From Psychrobacter immobilis (GTDB lineage: Bacteria > Pseudomonadota > Gammaproteobacteria > Pseudomonadales > Moraxellaceae), in NCBI RefSeq assembly GCF_904846175.1, contig NZ_CAJGZM010000010.1, positions 17,837-81,836 on the forward strand: 64,000 nt of DNA, read 5' to 3'. The position numbers were made by a program, and so were the translations under genes. The notes under the pieces are model-generated. The model saw only the letters and a list, made by a program, of their open reading frames with translations. It was not told where the DNA came from and ran no database searches. Shown piece after piece: positions 16,514 through 28,827 of this stretch. How positions within the stretch are numbered: the stretch's first letter is position 1; every line of letters begins with the position of its first letter.

Positions 16514-17992
16514 TTACCAGATACGAGCCAAGCTTGCCCACTCAATCATAGTATTCGGTAACACACCGAAGAATACAATAATTGCGGTGACGGCGATGAC
16601 CATGATACCACCGGTACGTAGACCCCACTGCCCAGAGACGTCAAATTCAATAAATTGTTTTGGACGTTTAAAGAGCGTGAGCATGACGCGCAAGTAATAG
16701 AACAAACCAATGGCACTACCCAAGATAATCATTGCAGCCAAGAACCAGTTGGTACCTTGTACGGCGGCAAGAATTGCAAATAGCTTGGTGATAAAGCCTG
16801 CAGTCAGAGGAATACCCGCCAATGACAACATCATAATTGTCATGACAGCGGTCAATACTGGACGACGCCAGAACAATCCTTGGTAATGGGTCAGCTCATC
16901 GGCTTCACCAGCCAAGCGATAAGGGCTCGACATCAAGGTTACGACACCAAAGGCTCCAATAGAGGTAAAGGCATAAATCGCCATATACATGCTTGAGATA
17001 CTATCAGCGGCAGAACCAATGCTAACGATCACGATAAGCACATAACCCATATGGGCGATTGATGAATAACCCAGTAGACGTTTAAGGCTAGTCTGACGGA
17101 CCGCTAGTAAGTTACCCACCAAGATAGATAAAGTAGCCATAACCATAAGCAGCATCTGTACTGATGGCAGCGCCAATAACGACGTATCAATTAAGAAACG
17201 AACCGCCAGCGCCATCATCGCCACTTTTGTGACCGATGCTAAATAGGTAGCAACAGGTGCTGGTGCGCCCTCATAAACATCTGGTGTCCAAATGTGAAAC
17301 GGTGCCGCAGACAGTTTAAAGGCAATACCAAACATCATCATTGCCGCGCCAAGGATTAAGAGTGGCGATTCAAAAATATCGACCAACATCATACTGATAG
17401 GCTTGAAAGCAAGCGAGCCTACTTCTGCATAAATAAATGCCATACCCATCAGCAGCGTTGCCGATGCCGTGGCTGATAGCACCAAGTACTTCAGCCCCGA
17501 CTCAAGCGAGCGGTTGCGCATATAGGTATAAGACAGCATGCCGTATAGCGGTATCGATAGCATCTCAAGGCTCATAAAGAATGAAGCCAAATGCTGAGCA
17601 CTGACCATCAGCAATGCGCCAACAGTCGATAGTAGCATCAGCAAATACAGCTCTTCTTTATGATCATTTAAATCGGCTAAATAAGCATAAGACAGCGTAA
17701 AGCAGGCCAATGCACAGATAAGAATAATCACCATATTGAACTGGGCAAAGTTATCAATAACAAATAACTGCTCAGCCGTTGGCACAAGCGAGCCGCTATC
17801 GATGATGCCTGCCATTTGCGCGATCAGCGCAAACAGACCAACGTTCAAACCGACGACCGAGATGGTACCGATCACCATATGTGAGCGTTTAATCGTGATG
17901 GCAATCATCACCACCAAAACTGTAACAACTACCGCAATGATTGGTGCATAAGGCATTAGCCCCATCAAATCATTCATCGTAAATTCATTCAT
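16514..17992 (-). CDS. nuoN: NADH-quinone oxidoreductase subunit N
   Basis: Antiporter-like, proton-pumping membrane subunit of complex I; 492 residues (E. coli about 485), with about 14 predicted helices. The proton-antiporter core includes KLSAAPFHIWTPDVYEGAPAP, with the conserved Lys and Pro-broken helix, and LLGYSSIAHMGYVLI. It is the last gene of the operon, 3 bp after nuoM, and is followed by a terminator hairpin. Confidence 0.97.
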   Translation of the reverse strand: MNEFTMNDLMGLMPYAPIIAVVVTVLVVMIAITIKRSHMVIGTISVVGLNVGLFALIAQMAGIIDSGSLVPTAEQLFVIDNFAQFNMVIILICALACFTLSYAYLADLNDHKEELYLLMLLSTVGALLMVSAQHLASFFMSLEMLSIPLYGMLSYTYMRNRSLESGLKYLVLSATASATLLMGMAFIYAEVGSLAFKPISMMLVDIFESPLLILGAAMMMFGIAFKLSAAPFHIWTPDVYEGAPAPVATYLASVTKVAMMALAVRFLIDTSLLALPSVQMLLMVMATLSILVGNLLAVRQTSLKRLLGYSSIAHMGYVLIVIVSIGSAADSISSMYMAIYAFTSIGAFGVVTLMSSPYRLAGEADELTHYQGLFWRRPVLTAVMTIMMLSLAGIPLTAGFITKLFAILAAVQGTNWFLAAMIILGSAIGLFYYLRVMLTLFKRPKQFIEFDVSGQWGLRTGGIMVIAVTAIIVFFGVLPNTMIEWASLARIW

Positions 17993-17995
17993 GAC

Positions 17996-19621
17996 TTAAC
18001 GTGCCTCCATTGCATCAAGCAGCTGCGAGGCATCTACTTGTGTCACTTGACTATATATATAGGCGTTATTAATCCACTGCATCGCGTGACTTGAGGTATC
18101 AAGGAACGGCTGTGGATACAGTCCGAGCCAGACCAAGCCTGCCGCTAGCATCAATAGCAACGACAGCTCGCGCCTGCCTAAATCTTTTAGCGGGCGCTCA
18201 GGTAAACCGTGTAACTTAGTTTCTTGTAACGCCACTTCTTTAATGTTATTAGTACCGAACAGCGCTTTATGAATTAAGATAAGCGAGTATAAACCTGCCA
18301 ATACCAAGCTGAATGTAGCTAAGACCACAAACACCGGATAGTCGGCAAAGGCGCCAAATAAAATCATAAATTCGCCGATGAAGTTACCTGTGCCCGGAAT
18401 ACCTAATAAAGCGGCACAGAAGAACATCAATATCGGTGCATAATAACGGAACTGCCCCCACATACCGCCCATCAAGGTCAAATCGCGCGTATGCAGACGC
18501 TCATATAACTGCCCTGCCATGATAAATAGTGCTGCCGAGCTTAAACCGTGGGCGAGCATCTGAATCATCAAGCCTTGCAAGCTGAGTAAGGTACCAGCAT
18601 AAATTGCCAAGACCACAAAACCCATGTGCGAGATACTGGTATAAGCCAGCAAGCGCTTCATATCGGTTTGCATAAAGGCCAACCAAGCGCCATAGAAGAT
18701 ACCAATGGTTCCCAAGGTCATGGCAATCGGGGCAAAATCTTGTGATGCTGCTGGAAATAATGGCAAGACAAAACGAATCAAACCATAAGCGGCAGTCTTA
18801 ATCAAAACTCCTGCCAAATCCACCGAACCTGCAGTTGGTGCTTGCGCATGCGCGTCAGGCAACCAGCCATGGAAAGGAATAATCGGCAACTTCACGGCAA
18901 AGCCAATAAAGAAGCACAGCATAATCGGATATTCCCAGCCGCCAAGTGAGGTGCCGAGTAAGTCATTATAATTAAAGCTGACCATGCCTTTTTGGGCATA
19001 GCTGATAATGACCAATATCAAAATACCGACTAGCATGATAAGACCAGATGCTTGGGTATAGATAAAGAACTTAGTTGCCGCGTATTCTTTGGTTTTGCCA
19101 ACGACGTCATGACCCCAAATGGCAATCAAGAAGTAGATAGGAACCAGCATCATCTCCCAAAAGAAGAAGAACAAGAACATATCAATGGCTAAGAAAACGC
19201 CAATGACGCCGCCTAAACTCCAAAGCAAGTTTAGATGGAAGAAACCAACACGGCGTTGAATCTCATTCCACGAACAGGCAACGGCGGCAATACCAAGCAG
19301 ACCTGTCAAGCCAACCATCATCAGCGATAAGCCATCTAGCGCCAAATGAAAGCTGATACCAAAGCTTGGTATCCATGGCACCATAAATTCGGCGACCCAT
19401 GGCACATTTGCATCTGGCGCAATCACTTGCTGACTCATACCGCTATAATCGCCGTAATGCCACAGTACTAGTGACAAGGCAAAGGTCAACGTCATACCGA
19501 TCAAAGCAATCCAGCGCGGTAGACGTTTATTAAAGCGTTCGACCAACCAACATAGCAACCCTGCAATAAAAGGAATTGCGATTAATGCTGGTAGCATCCA
19601 CGTTTGTTGTAACTCAATCAT
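17996..19621 (-). CDS. nuoM: NADH-quinone oxidoreductase subunit M
   Basis: 541-residue antiporter-like subunit with about 14 transmembrane helices. FFFFWEMMLVPIYFLI holds the key membrane Glu, FAVKLPIIPFHGWLPDAHAQAP the central Lys and broken helix, and LLAYTSISHMGFVVLAIYAG the next conserved helix. It forms one of the three proton channels in the membrane arm. It begins 1 bp after the nuoL stop, implying translational coupling. Confidence 0.97.
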   Translation of the reverse strand: MIELQQTWMLPALIAIPFIAGLLCWLVERFNKRLPRWIALIGMTLTFALSLVLWHYGDYSGMSQQVIAPDANVPWVAEFMVPWIPSFGISFHLALDGLSLMMVGLTGLLGIAAVACSWNEIQRRVGFFHLNLLWSLGGVIGVFLAIDMFLFFFFWEMMLVPIYFLIAIWGHDVVGKTKEYAATKFFIYTQASGLIMLVGILILVIISYAQKGMVSFNYNDLLGTSLGGWEYPIMLCFFIGFAVKLPIIPFHGWLPDAHAQAPTAGSVDLAGVLIKTAAYGLIRFVLPLFPAASQDFAPIAMTLGTIGIFYGAWLAFMQTDMKRLLAYTSISHMGFVVLAIYAGTLLSLQGLMIQMLAHGLSSAALFIMAGQLYERLHTRDLTLMGGMWGQFRYYAPILMFFCAALLGIPGTGNFIGEFMILFGAFADYPVFVVLATFSLVLAGLYSLILIHKALFGTNNIKEVALQETKLHGLPERPLKDLGRRELSLLLMLAAGLVWLGLYPQPFLDTSSHAMQWINNAYIYSQVTQVDASQLLDAMEAR

Positions 19622-19622
19622 C

Positions 19623-21497
19623 TTATACCACCGTCATCATTACCAGCACCAACAGCACAGCCACACCTAAGCCAAAGCTTGTAGCGTAACCTCGAAGTGA
19701 CCCTGTTTGCGTCGCAGACAATACCTTGTTACCAGCAGATGCCAGCTTAGGTAATAACAGCCACGTTTTATCGATAGGGTCGGCTTTAAATAAGCGGCCG
19801 ATGAACAAAAAGGGTTTTACAAAAACTATATCGTATAGCGCGTCAAAGCCCATACCGTGATAGCACCAATGATATAACGCTGCACCAATAGTCGTGCGCT
19901 TAAAGCGGGTCAACATACGACCTTTATCGACGACATATAAGAATGCCGCGAGTAGCAAGCCTGCAAGCATGGCGCCCATGGCGATATACTCCGCTGTATG
20001 TTTGTCGTGTGCCTGACCAGCAACTTCTAATAAATGCCCAACGCTCTCTGGCAATACGCCTTGTAATGGCGGCGTAATAAATGCACCTACTGCCGTTGAT
20101 AATACCAGCAACACACTAAGCGGCAGCCAATATGACACACCAGATAATTTATGTGCGTGGGTTTTCTCTTCGCCAAAGAAAATAATCCAAATCATACGGA
20201 AAGTGTAAAGTGCGGTTAAGAACGCACCGAATACGCCCATATAGAATAGGACTTGGTGACCGGTTGCGTAGCTTTCCCAAAGAATCGCTTCTTTAGAATA
20301 AAAACCAACGGTAACCCAAGGTATCGCTGCAAGCGCACCGCCACCGACGATATAGCACCAAAATACCAAGGGTATCTTTTTGCGTAAACCGCCCATCTTA
20401 AAGATGTTTTGCTCATGATGAACCGCAAGAATGACCGCACCTGATGATAAGAACAACAAGGCTTTAAAGAAAGCATGGGTCATCAAGTGGAAGATAGCGC
20501 CTTGCCATGCCCCAACGCCAAGTGCCAAGAACATATAGCCGATTTGGCTCATGGTCGAATAAGCAAGGATACGTTTAATATCGGTTTGTACCAGCGCACA
20601 AAATCCAGCGACAACTAACGTCAATGCACCCACTGCCCCAACCCAGTACAACAATACGCCCGGTGTAAGGAGAAATAATGGATGTAAACGCGCAATTAGA
20701 TAAACACCCGCAGTAACCATCGTCGCTGCGTGAATCAAAGCCGATACTGGCGTTGGACCTGCCATCGCATCAGCAAGCCAGGTATGTAGTGGTAGCTGCG
20801 CCGATTTACCCATCGCCCCACCGACCAACATCATAGTGGTTAAAATCATCGTTGGGTTGTTAATATCAAAGATTTCCGGCGCACGGGTGATAATCTCTTG
20901 AATATTAAGCGTACCAAATTCACGGAACAATAAAAACAAACCAAAGGCTAAGAACACATCACCCACGCGGGTCACGGTAAAGGCTTTAATCGCTGCCCGA
21001 CCATTGGCGCGGTCTTGATAATAAAAACCAATCAGCAAGTAAGAACAGATACCGACGCCTTCCCAACCAAGATAGAGCAAGAACAAGTTATCTGCCAATA
21101 CCAGCAATAACATGCTGGCGACGAATAAGTTCATATAGCTAAAGAAGCGCGCAAAGCCTGTTTCACCTTTCATATACCATGCGGCAAAAAGATGAATCAA
21201 AAAGCCGATACCGGTAATTACCCCAATCATCGTCAATGCTAAGCCATCAAAGCTTAGACCAAAACTCGGCGCGAAATCGCCGACTTGGAACCACGTCCAT
21301 AGTGGAATCTCGATGACCGTACCGGCAGGATTACTGGTTAAAAAGGTATAGCTGACTATCAGCGTACAAAGTGCTGATAGTAGCATGCTACCGACACCGA
21401 CAATCGCTGCTACCTGCTCGCTTAACTTGTCGCGCATAAAGGCTAGAATCAAAAAGCCAACGAGCGGGAATATAAAGGTTAATGGTAATAAATTCAT
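19623..21497 (-). CDS. nuoL: NADH-quinone oxidoreductase subunit L
   Basis: 624-residue distal antiporter-like subunit (E. coli 613). It has GWEGVGICSYLLIGFYY, GKSAQLPLHTWLADAMAGPTPVSALIHAATMVTAGVYLIAR and ILAYSTMSQIGYMFLALG, plus the long C-terminal part that forms the lateral helix in known structures. It starts 4 bp after nuoK. Confidence 0.97.
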   Translation of the reverse strand: MNLLPLTFIFPLVGFLILAFMRDKLSEQVAAIVGVGSMLLSALCTLIVSYTFLTSNPAGTVIEIPLWTWFQVGDFAPSFGLSFDGLALTMIGVITGIGFLIHLFAAWYMKGETGFARFFSYMNLFVASMLLLVLADNLFLLYLGWEGVGICSYLLIGFYYQDRANGRAAIKAFTVTRVGDVFLAFGLFLLFREFGTLNIQEIITRAPEIFDINNPTMILTTMMLVGGAMGKSAQLPLHTWLADAMAGPTPVSALIHAATMVTAGVYLIARLHPLFLLTPGVLLYWVGAVGALTLVVAGFCALVQTDIKRILAYSTMSQIGYMFLALGVGAWQGAIFHLMTHAFFKALLFLSSGAVILAVHHEQNIFKMGGLRKKIPLVFWCYIVGGGALAAIPWVTVGFYSKEAILWESYATGHQVLFYMGVFGAFLTALYTFRMIWIIFFGEEKTHAHKLSGVSYWLPLSVLLVLSTAVGAFITPPLQGVLPESVGHLLEVAGQAHDKHTAEYIAMGAMLAGLLLAAFLYVVDKGRMLTRFKRTTIGAALYHWCYHGMGFDALYDIVFVKPFLFIGRLFKADPIDKTWLLLPKLASAGNKVLSATQTGSLRGYATSFGLGVAVLLVLVMMTVV

Positions 21498-21501
21498 GAC
21501 A

Positions 21502-21909
21502 TCATCCTTTCATCTCATTGGCGCTGTCGACATCGAGATGCCCACGCTGATGATAAAACCGCAATAATATTGCCAAACCAATGGCCGCCTCTGCTGCTGC
21601 TAAAGTCAGAATAAAGATAAACATGATCTGTCCATCTGGATCGACCCAACGGCTACCTGCGACCACAAATGCCAAAGCCGTCGCATTCATCATAATCTCA
21701 AGGCTCATCAGCATAAATAAGAAATTACGCCTTACCATGACACCGCACAGACCAATCGCAAATAAGATACCGGCCAAAATCAATCCATGGCTCATGGGTA
21801 TCATACCCAATACATTCTGCGCCTCAGCAACCGGCTGCACTAAGCCTGCTACCTCGTGGGCAAACGGCACATTTGCAACCTCTTGTGCCACGCTCGCTGC
21901 TAGTACCAT
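21502..21909 (-). CDS. nuoK: NADH-quinone oxidoreductase subunit K
   Basis: Small three-helix membrane subunit with two conserved buried Glu residues: in [19 protein letters not shown] and in [12 protein letters not shown]. The product is 135 residues; the region from [14 protein letters not shown] matches E. coli NuoK (100 residues), leaving an N-terminal extension of about 36. The start at 21909 is supported by its TGATG overlap with the nuoJ stop. The internal ATG just before IPMSHG (residue 36) would give the standard length and cannot be excluded. Confidence 0.95.
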   Translation of the reverse strand: MVLAASVAQEVANVPFAHEVAGLVQPVAEAQNVLGMIPMSHGLILAGILFAIGLCGVMVRRNFLFMLMSLEIMMNATALAFVVAGSRWVDPDGQIMFIFILTLAAAEAAIGLAILLRFYHQRGHLDVDSANEMKG

Positions 21910-22640
21910 CAGTCCGACTCCTTGCGCGTGACTCGTTGTATACCCACTTGCTTAGCTACTTTCATACCAACGTAGTCATGCGGGTCAACATCTTTATATT
22001 CGTATGGTTCAGCCCCGTTTACCGTATCAGTATCGATAGGCATACCATTATCATCATAGTGTTTGATACTGGCGACATTAGGGTTACGCGCTAGGCTATC
22101 ATTGCCGATAATTTCGTCATCGATAGCTTCTTTACCTAAGTGATAAGCAGCAACCAAAGCGGCTAATAATAGCAATGCCGCCACTTCTATCAACATAATA
22201 TACTTGGTAAATAATACTGTACCGACTGCTTTCGCTGAAATCGTCGTACCGCCAATCATCGCCGCATCATTATGGTTAAGACCAATCATCGCATACAGCA
22301 CAACCGCGATAATAATCGTTAGTCCCGTCGGTACCGCCCAAGTGCCAGCATCAAGCCAGCGCTCTTCGCGCTCATCATTACTCATACCGAGATTTAGCAT
22401 CATAATAACGAAAACAAATAGCACCATAATGGCACCAGCATAAACAACAATTTCAAGCGCACCAGCAAACGGCGCACCCAATACGAAGAAAATACCTGAG
22501 ATCGCCAATAACGACACAATCATCGATAAAATAGCATGCACTGGATTGGCAAGGGTCACCACGCGCAAGCTGGCAAATATTGCCACCGCTGCCAGCGCAT
22601 AGAACCCTGCCAATTCAGGACTATTTAAGATATTCATCAT
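21909..22640 (-). CDS. nuoJ: NADH-quinone oxidoreductase subunit J
   Basis: 243 residues against about 184 in E. coli. Five helices are visible ([57 protein letters not shown] and two more). The conserved helix-3 motif [16 protein letters not shown] is the one associated with the alpha-to-pi transition in complex I. The extra length is a hydrophilic, Asp-rich C-terminus of about 75 residues. The start ATG overlaps the nuoI stop (ATGA). Confidence 0.96.
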   Translation of the reverse strand: MMNILNSPELAGFYALAAVAIFASLRVVTLANPVHAILSMIVSLLAISGIFFVLGAPFAGALEIVVYAGAIMVLFVFVIMMLNLGMSNDEREERWLDAGTWAVPTGLTIIIAVVLYAMIGLNHNDAAMIGGTTISAKAVGTVLFTKYIMLIEVAALLLLAALVAAYHLGKEAIDDEIIGNDSLARNPNVASIKHYDDNGMPIDTDTVNGAEPYEYKDVDPHDYVGMKVAKQVGIQRVTRKESD

Positions 22641-23185
22641 GGTAGCAAGCTCCTTAGATCAATCGGTGCCGCTTCGTTTTGCGCCGCGCCTTTTGGTTTA
22701 TCTGCTACCGCCATACCCGTCACGCGATAATAGTTATAATCGGGATATTTACCCGGTCCTGAAATCAGCAAATGCTCTTTTTCATAAACCAAGTCTTGAC
22801 GGACATATTCGCCCATCTCAAAGTCTGGGGTCATCTGAATTGCGGTCGTTGGACACGCCTCTTCACACAAACCACAAAAGATACAGCGTGAAAAGTTAAT
22901 GCGGAAAAACTCTGGATACCAGCGTCCATCTTCACGTTCTGCTTTTTGCAGCGAAATACAGCCGACTGGACAGGCCACAGCGCATAAGTTACAAGCGACG
23001 CAGCGCTCATCACCGTCAGGGTCACGCGACAAGATGATACGTCCGCGAAAGCGCGGCGGTACTGGTACCGGCACTTCAGGATAAAGAATGGTATCGCGCG
23101 GTCTGATGGCGTGACTATTGACCATCCACATACTGCGGACAATGGTAAAAATACCAATGACCGTCTTTTTTATAGTAGTAAACAT
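22637..23185 (-). CDS. nuoI: NADH-quinone oxidoreductase subunit I (two 4Fe-4S clusters)
   Basis: 182 residues. Two ferredoxin-type motifs, [15 protein letters not shown] and [12 protein letters not shown], bind clusters N6a and N6b, which carry electrons toward NuoB. The N-terminal amphipathic helix and the basic [17 protein letters not shown] segment match E. coli NuoI (180 residues). It lies between nuoH (54 bp gap) and nuoJ (4 bp overlap). Confidence 0.97.
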   Translation of the reverse strand: MFTTIKKTVIGIFTIVRSMWMVNSHAIRPRDTILYPEVPVPVPPRFRGRIILSRDPDGDERCVACNLCAVACPVGCISLQKAEREDGRWYPEFFRINFSRCIFCGLCEEACPTTAIQMTPDFEMGEYVRQDLVYEKEHLLISGPGKYPDYNYYRVTGMAVADKPKGAAQNEAAPIDLRSLLP

Positions 23186-23239
23186 GGATTATTATCCTTA
23201 TCAGCTTTACCCTAGTTCATCAGTGATGGCTAGTAATGA

Positions 23240-24283
23240 TTACAACGTTGGGGAAAAAATCAAAATGACTGCAGCAGTAACCAACAGATTAATCAAGGTT
23301 ACCGGCAGGCAGACTTTCCAGCCAAAGTTCATCACCTGATCATAGCGCGGACGCATGAGTGAGCCTCGAGCCAAAATAAACATGGTCATAAAGAATAGTG
23401 TCTTAATCATGAACCAAAAAGCTGGTGGAATAAATGGAATATCTAAATTAAACGGCGCAAGCCAACCACCAAAAAACAGACAAGTCATCAACGCAGAAAT
23501 CAGTACGACGTTGACATACTCGCCGATAAAGAACATACCGAACTTCATACCTGAATATTCGACATGATAACCTTCGGCTAGCTCTTGCTCTGCTTCTGGC
23601 TGATCAAATGGATGTCTATGGGTAACGGCAACACCAGCAACCACAAAGGTTAAGAAGCCAAAAAACTGCGGAATGATATACCAGCCGTCAATTTGTGATT
23701 CAACGATTTCGCGTAGATTAAACGAGCCTGTTAAGGCAACAACACCCATTAATGACAAACCTAAAAACACTTCATAACTGATGGTTTGCGCCGCTGAACG
23801 TAAGCCGCCAAGTAAAGAGAACTTATTGGCAGATGCCCAACCACCGAACATCACTGCATATACCGCAATACCTGCCATGGCAAAGAAGAACAAAATACCG
23901 ATGTCCCAATCAGCAACACCAAGGGTTGGGGAGATAGGAATGATGGCAAAAGAGGCCAAAGCAGTAAACATAGCAACCGCTGGCGCCAAGGTAAACATAA
24001 ACTTATCGGTGAAGTTTGGCGTCCAATCTTCTTTAAAGAAAATTTTGAGCATATCGGCAACCAGTTGCAGCGAACCAAATGGACCAACACGGTTCGGACC
24101 GTAACGGTCTTGCCAAAGCGCTAACATGCGGCGCTCATAGACAATCATCAACGCCGCCACTATAACCACCACCAAAAAGATGATTAGTGATTGCACGACC
24201 ATAAAGAGTATCGACCAGGTATCAAAGGTCATCATACCAGCCAAAAAGCTTGGCACATCAGGGATAATGCGGGTAACTTGCAT
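23240..24283 (-). CDS. nuoH: NADH-quinone oxidoreductase subunit H
   Basis: 347-residue membrane subunit forming much of the quinone chamber. Recognisable segments: [55 protein letters not shown] (with the conserved acidic loop) and [18 protein letters not shown]. It begins 1 bp after nuoG. Confidence 0.97.
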   Translation of the reverse strand: MQVTRIIPDVPSFLAGMMTFDTWSILFMVVQSLIIFLVVVIVAALMIVYERRMLALWQDRYGPNRVGPFGSLQLVADMLKIFFKEDWTPNFTDKFMFTLAPAVAMFTALASFAIIPISPTLGVADWDIGILFFFAMAGIAVYAVMFGGWASANKFSLLGGLRSAAQTISYEVFLGLSLMGVVALTGSFNLREIVESQIDGWYIIPQFFGFLTFVVAGVAVTHRHPFDQPEAEQELAEGYHVEYSGMKFGMFFIGEYVNVVLISALMTCLFFGGWLAPFNLDIPFIPPAFWFMIKTLFFMTMFILARGSLMRPRYDQVMNFGWKVCLPVTLINLLVTAAVILIFSPTL

Positions 24284-24284
24284 A

Positions 24285-27200
24285 TTACAGCTCCTGTGTG
24301 GTGGTCGGCGCGCTGCTTACTTGTGTCGCGCGGTTATTGGTATTGGCTGTTATAGCACTATCAGTCGCCATGCTGCCCATCATCGTCACCGGCGCATCAA
24401 CTTTTCGTACTGATGCTGGCATTGACGGATGAATGATATCTACCTGCCCAACCGGATAACCGATACAACCTTCGGCTAAATAGCCAACAAGTTGTACTGG
24501 CAACGTGATTTGCTGCTTATCAATCTCAATCGCCAGATAATCTCCATCAGCGATATTCCAGTCTTTGGCATCATCAATACCCACGCGCCATGTGGCTAGC
24601 GGTAATTGCTCTGCAACCACTGGGCTACGCGATGCCATCATAGAGCTGGCATAAAGGTTATAAATAGGCACCAGTTTTGCTTGTCCTTGCTGCATATCCG
24701 TTGTCGTCACCGAGGTAACTTCTGGGGCAATATATTGACGCGTGGCTAGGCGCTCTAATTGATCAAACAGACGTACGCCTGGATCACCATTTTTGAGGCT
24801 ACCACCGACTTTATCTTGATATTTATTCCACGCTTGCGGTGAGTTCCAACCTGCCGCACTGGCAAAAGGAATCATCGAGCTTGGCGTTTGCTTGCCGCTA
24901 TAGCCTTCCATTGAGAAAGTTAAACCGGTATCCAAATCTTTTGGCTGCATTGGCTCATGAACAGATAATGGCGCACGCATAGAAGTACGACCTGAGTAGC
25001 GACGCGGCTGACGGGCAATTTTTAGACCGGTCATACGGTAATCAGCATCAGGAGCAGCGCCTTTAATCCCAGCAAGTTTAGGATGGGTGGCAACCAATGC
25101 ATTAATGACATCATCAAGCTGTGTCCAGTCGACATCGCGACCTTCTAAGCTGCTATGAACTGCATGTAACCAGCGCCAGCCTTCTTTAATACTGCTCATC
25201 GGATGATAATATTCGTTATCATAAACTTGGAAGAAGCGCTGCGCACGACCTTCTGCAGAGATAAGCGTACCGTCCGCTTCCGCAAAACTAGCAGCTGGTA
25301 AGACGATATCGACATTTTTATGCCAATCAAGCAGCTGATGGTCAAGGGCGATGACGGTTTTGTCAGTCAATAGCTGGGTTAATTTATGCGCATCAATGGC
25401 ATCAGTCAACTGGTTTTCAGCGACTATCACCACATCAAAGTCAGTTGCTAGTAACTCTTCAACTGATTGACCACCAAGCATACAGACGCCAATACTATTG
25501 GCATCAGGAACCGCCAAATAAATACCGGCTTGCGCATGGTATTGTTTATTGACTTCTTTTAATTCAAGCTTGGTTGCAGGCTTACGCTCGACATCGTCTT
25601 GCGCTTCTGCATCTACACCTGTTTCAGGTTTGTTGGGTTTAGCAGATAAATCTTTGTCTTCGCTCTGCTGAGCGGTTGCTGCTTGTGCTTCGGCGGCTGC
25701 AACCTGCTCATCACGAACCATAGCGTTGTGCGCCTCAACCTGCTGCTGCTCAGTAGCTTTAATCGCTGCCCGCTTTTTGCTCAATGCTTGAGCAATCTGT
25801 GCCGCTGCTTCTATCAAAGTAGTCGATGATAAGCTGCTACCAGAAACAACTAACGGCTTATCAGCTTGGATCAAGTCATAAGCAATTTGCTGTGCCAACG
25901 CTTGCATACCATCAGCATTGGTATCGACACTAGCATCTTGTTCAGCGGTTTGTGGATCAACTATTTTCGATAAGTCATCGGCAAAATTAGCAATCGCATC
26001 CGCGACTTTAAAACCAAGCTTGGTAATATCCTCAGGTGTCGCAACAACACTGACTTTGCTGATATCTTCTAGCTTAGTTTGGATAACATCAATGACATAT
26101 ACTGGGCTTTGTACGCCCTGACCAATACGTTTGACTGGCTCGGCTAACCAAGATTGGGTTTTGGTTGCTGCAGCCATTTTAATAGCTTCATTTTTTGCCG
26201 CTTGACGAATCGATAGCGCCACACGTGATGAGGTTTGAGTAATATCCTCACCTAGCACCAATACCGCATCGTGGCTTTCAATATCAGCCATACCCGGGTT
26301 ATAAATACCCTCTGTGCTCAATACTTCAATACATTTATTAACCAGTGCTTGCTGCTGATGATTAAGACCGGTTGAGAAATTATCAAAACCAACAAGATTT
26401 TTAAGCGCAAAGTTGGTCTCTAAACTTGCACGTGGTGAGCCAATACCGATGACTTTTTTATCTTTGATACGCTTGATTGTTTCATCAAGCGCATAATCGA
26501 TATTGATTTTGACATGCTTGTCATTGATACGTTCAAGCGCCTGCGTTGGACGGTCTTCACGATTGACATAACCGTAACCAAAGCGACCACGGTCGCATAG
26601 GAAATAACGGTTTACTTCACCGTTATAGCGGTTTTCGATACGGCGCAATTCACCATAACGCTCGCCCGGAGAGATATTACAACCGGCTGAGCAACCATGA
26701 CAGATGCTTGGCGCATATTGCATATCCCATTTACGGTTATAACGCTCAGAGTGGGTTTTATCAGTAAACACACCGGTTGGGCACACTTCGGTTAGGTTAC
26801 CTGAGAACTCACTTTCGAACTGACCGTCTTTATCACGACCAAAATAAACGCGCTCATTTGAGCCATACACGCCCAAATCTTCGCCACCCGCATAGTCTTT
26901 ATAAAAACGTACGCAGCGGTAGCAAGCTATACAACGGTTCATTTCATGGGCAATAAACGGACCAAGCTCTTGGTTGTGATGTGTGCGCTTAGTAAAACGA
27001 TAGCGACGACGGCTATGACCTGACATATAGGTCATGTCCTGCAAATGACAATGTCCACCTTCTTCACAAGTTGGACAGTCATGCGGATGGTTGACCATCA
27101 ACAGCTCAACCATCGACTTACGAAATGCTTTGGCTTCATCGTCGGTCACTGAGATGTACATATCATCGCCTGGAGCGACCATACATGACATCACGAGACG

Positions 27201-27392
27201 ACCACGACCCGATTCCATATCTTCCTTAGACTGATATTGCTTAACAGCGCACTGACGGCAAGAGCCGACTGAACCTAAGGCTGGGTGATAACAAAAATAC
27301 GGCACATCAATGCCGAGTGATAAGCATGCTTGTAGCAAGTTATCAGCGCTATCTACTTCGACAGTGGTTCCATCAATATGTATGACTGCCAT
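24285..27392 (-). CDS. nuoG: NADH-quinone oxidoreductase subunit G
   Basis: 1035 residues (E. coli about 908). The N-terminus has the 2Fe-2S set ([15 protein letters not shown]), the His/Cys motif [12 protein letters not shown], a further CIACYRC...CPTG set, and the extra CHGCSAGC...FLC motif of cluster N7. A molybdopterin-oxidoreductase-like fold follows. The extra length includes an Ala/Gln/Glu/Lys-rich linker at about residues 539-610, inserted between two conserved blocks and probably disordered. The C-terminus carries a Thr/Ala-rich tail. Start is 10 bp after the nuoF stop. Confidence 0.97.
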   Translation of the reverse strand: MAVIHIDGTTVEVDSADNLLQACLSLGIDVPYFCYHPALGSVGSCRQCAVKQYQSKEDMESGRGRLVMSCMVAPGDDMYISVTDDEAKAFRKSMVELLMVNHPHDCPTCEEGGHCHLQDMTYMSGHSRRRYRFTKRTHHNQELGPFIAHEMNRCIACYRCVRFYKDYAGGEDLGVYGSNERVYFGRDKDGQFESEFSGNLTEVCPTGVFTDKTHSERYNRKWDMQYAPSICHGCSAGCNISPGERYGELRRIENRYNGEVNRYFLCDRGRFGYGYVNREDRPTQALERINDKHVKINIDYALDETIKRIKDKKVIGIGSPRASLETNFALKNLVGFDNFSTGLNHQQQALVNKCIEVLSTEGIYNPGMADIESHDAVLVLGEDITQTSSRVALSIRQAAKNEAIKMAAATKTQSWLAEPVKRIGQGVQSPVYVIDVIQTKLEDISKVSVVATPEDITKLGFKVADAIANFADDLSKIVDPQTAEQDASVDTNADGMQALAQQIAYDLIQADKPLVVSGSSLSSTTLIEAAAQIAQALSKKRAAIKATEQQQVEAHNAMVRDEQVAAAEAQAATAQQSEDKDLSAKPNKPETGVDAEAQDDVERKPATKLELKEVNKQYHAQAGIYLAVPDANSIGVCMLGGQSVEELLATDFDVVIVAENQLTDAIDAHKLTQLLTDKTVIALDHQLLDWHKNVDIVLPAASFAEADGTLISAEGRAQRFFQVYDNEYYHPMSSIKEGWRWLHAVHSSLEGRDVDWTQLDDVINALVATHPKLAGIKGAAPDADYRMTGLKIARQPRRYSGRTSMRAPLSVHEPMQPKDLDTGLTFSMEGYSGKQTPSSMIPFASAAGWNSPQAWNKYQDKVGGSLKNGDPGVRLFDQLERLATRQYIAPEVTSVTTTDMQQGQAKLVPIYNLYASSMMASRSPVVAEQLPLATWRVGIDDAKDWNIADGDYLAIEIDKQQITLPVQLVGYLAEGCIGYPVGQVDIIHPSMPASVRKVDAPVTMMGSMATDSAITANTNNRATQVSSAPTTTQEL

Positions 27393-27402
27393 GCCGCTCT
27401 CC

Positions 27403-28827
27403 TTATTTCACTTCTGGCTGTTGATTGGCTGCAGCCTCAATGACATCTTCACCAACCGCCTGCGCAATTTTTTGATCAAACTCAGGACGGAAATATTTAA
27501 TCGCACTCATCAATGGTTCCATCGCACCCGGCGCATGGGCACAAAAGGTTTTGCCGATCCATAAGTCTCGAGTCAACTCTTCTAACTTCTCGACGTCACC
27601 GATTTGACCTTGACCATCATTGATGGCAGTCAATATTTTCACGCCCCACGGTAGACCATCACGGCATGGCGTACACCAACCGCATGATTCACGTTGAAAG
27701 AAAATCTCAAGGTTGCGCAGTAATGGCACCATGTCTTGTTCTTCATCGACGACCATAATTAGCCCAGTACCCATACGGCTACCGGCTTTTTGAATGGTGT
27801 CAAAATCGACGACGGTATCTAAATGGTCAGCGGTTAAAAAGTCGGTTGATGCGCCGCCCGGTAACCATGCTTTAAGCTTTTTACCTTCCTGCATACCGCC
27901 AGCGAAATCTTCAATAATTTCACGCGCCGTATAACCAAATGGCAGCTCCCACAGACCGGGATCATTAACTAGACCTGAACAGCCAAACAGCTTAGTTCCT
28001 GGGGTTTCGACCACGCCTTTGGCTTTTGGTAAGTCTTGATACCATTTGCTGCCATGTAAGATAATCGCTGAAACGTTATGTAAGGTTTCAACGTTATTGA
28101 CTACGGTTGGACGTCCCCATGCTCCCGCTACTTGTGGAAATGGCGGCTTAGTACGTGGGTTAGCACGGCGACCTTCTAGACAGTTAATCAAAGCGGTTTC
28201 TTCGCCGCAAATGTAACGACCAGCACCGGTATGGACGTGCAAATCAAAACTAAAATCTGTGCCTAAAATATTATCGCCGACTAAGTTATTGGCACGCAAT
28301 TCTTCAAGCGCTGTATTTAAACGCTCTGCTGCTAAAATATATTCACCGCGAATAAAGATATAACCAGCGGTTGCACCAATCGCATAGGCAGAAATAAGCA
28401 TACCTTCGATAAGCTGTAGCGGTAAACGCTCCATCAGCAAACGGTCTTTAAAGGTACCTGGCTCCATCTCATCGGCATTACAGACGAGATAACGTGGACC
28501 ACCATCGGGTGGTGCCATTAATGACCATTTGATACCTGCTGGGAAACCTGCACCGCCACGACCTTTTACCACAGCTTCTTTAATGGTATTCAAAGTATCG
28601 TCTGGCGATTGGTTTAAGGCCATTTTTAGCGCTTCAAAACCACGTAGCGATTCATAAGTGGCCAAATCCAATACCGCATCGTGATGTGCGAGGCGCCATG
28701 TAAGCGGTTTGGTTTCGCTGGTAGCGGTCGCTTTATCGCCATAAACAGGAATGCGCTGGTCATTTAATTGGCTAGGCGCTTTGCCTTGACCGCGACGAGC
28801 AATCTGCTCTGAAATCGTTAAACTCAT
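27403..28827 (-). CDS. nuoF: NADH-quinone oxidoreductase subunit F (NADH/FMN site)
   Basis: 474 residues. FMN/NADH-binding [13 protein letters not shown] and [14 protein letters not shown] are followed by the 4Fe-4S N3 motif [12 protein letters not shown] with the fourth Cys in TFCAHAPGA. It accepts hydride from NADH and passes electrons to the NuoG clusters. It overlaps nuoE by 4 bp (ATGA). The C-terminal 25 residues extend beyond the conserved core. Confidence 0.98.
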   Translation of the reverse strand: MSLTISEQIARRGQGKAPSQLNDQRIPVYGDKATATSETKPLTWRLAHHDAVLDLATYESLRGFEALKMALNQSPDDTLNTIKEAVVKGRGGAGFPAGIKWSLMAPPDGGPRYLVCNADEMEPGTFKDRLLMERLPLQLIEGMLISAYAIGATAGYIFIRGEYILAAERLNTALEELRANNLVGDNILGTDFSFDLHVHTGAGRYICGEETALINCLEGRRANPRTKPPFPQVAGAWGRPTVVNNVETLHNVSAIILHGSKWYQDLPKAKGVVETPGTKLFGCSGLVNDPGLWELPFGYTAREIIEDFAGGMQEGKKLKAWLPGGASTDFLTADHLDTVVDFDTIQKAGSRMGTGLIMVVDEEQDMVPLLRNLEIFFQRESCGWCTPCRDGLPWGVKILTAINDGQGQIGDVEKLEELTRDLWIGKTFCAHAPGAMEPLMSAIKYFRPEFDQKIAQAVGEDVIEAAANQQPEVK

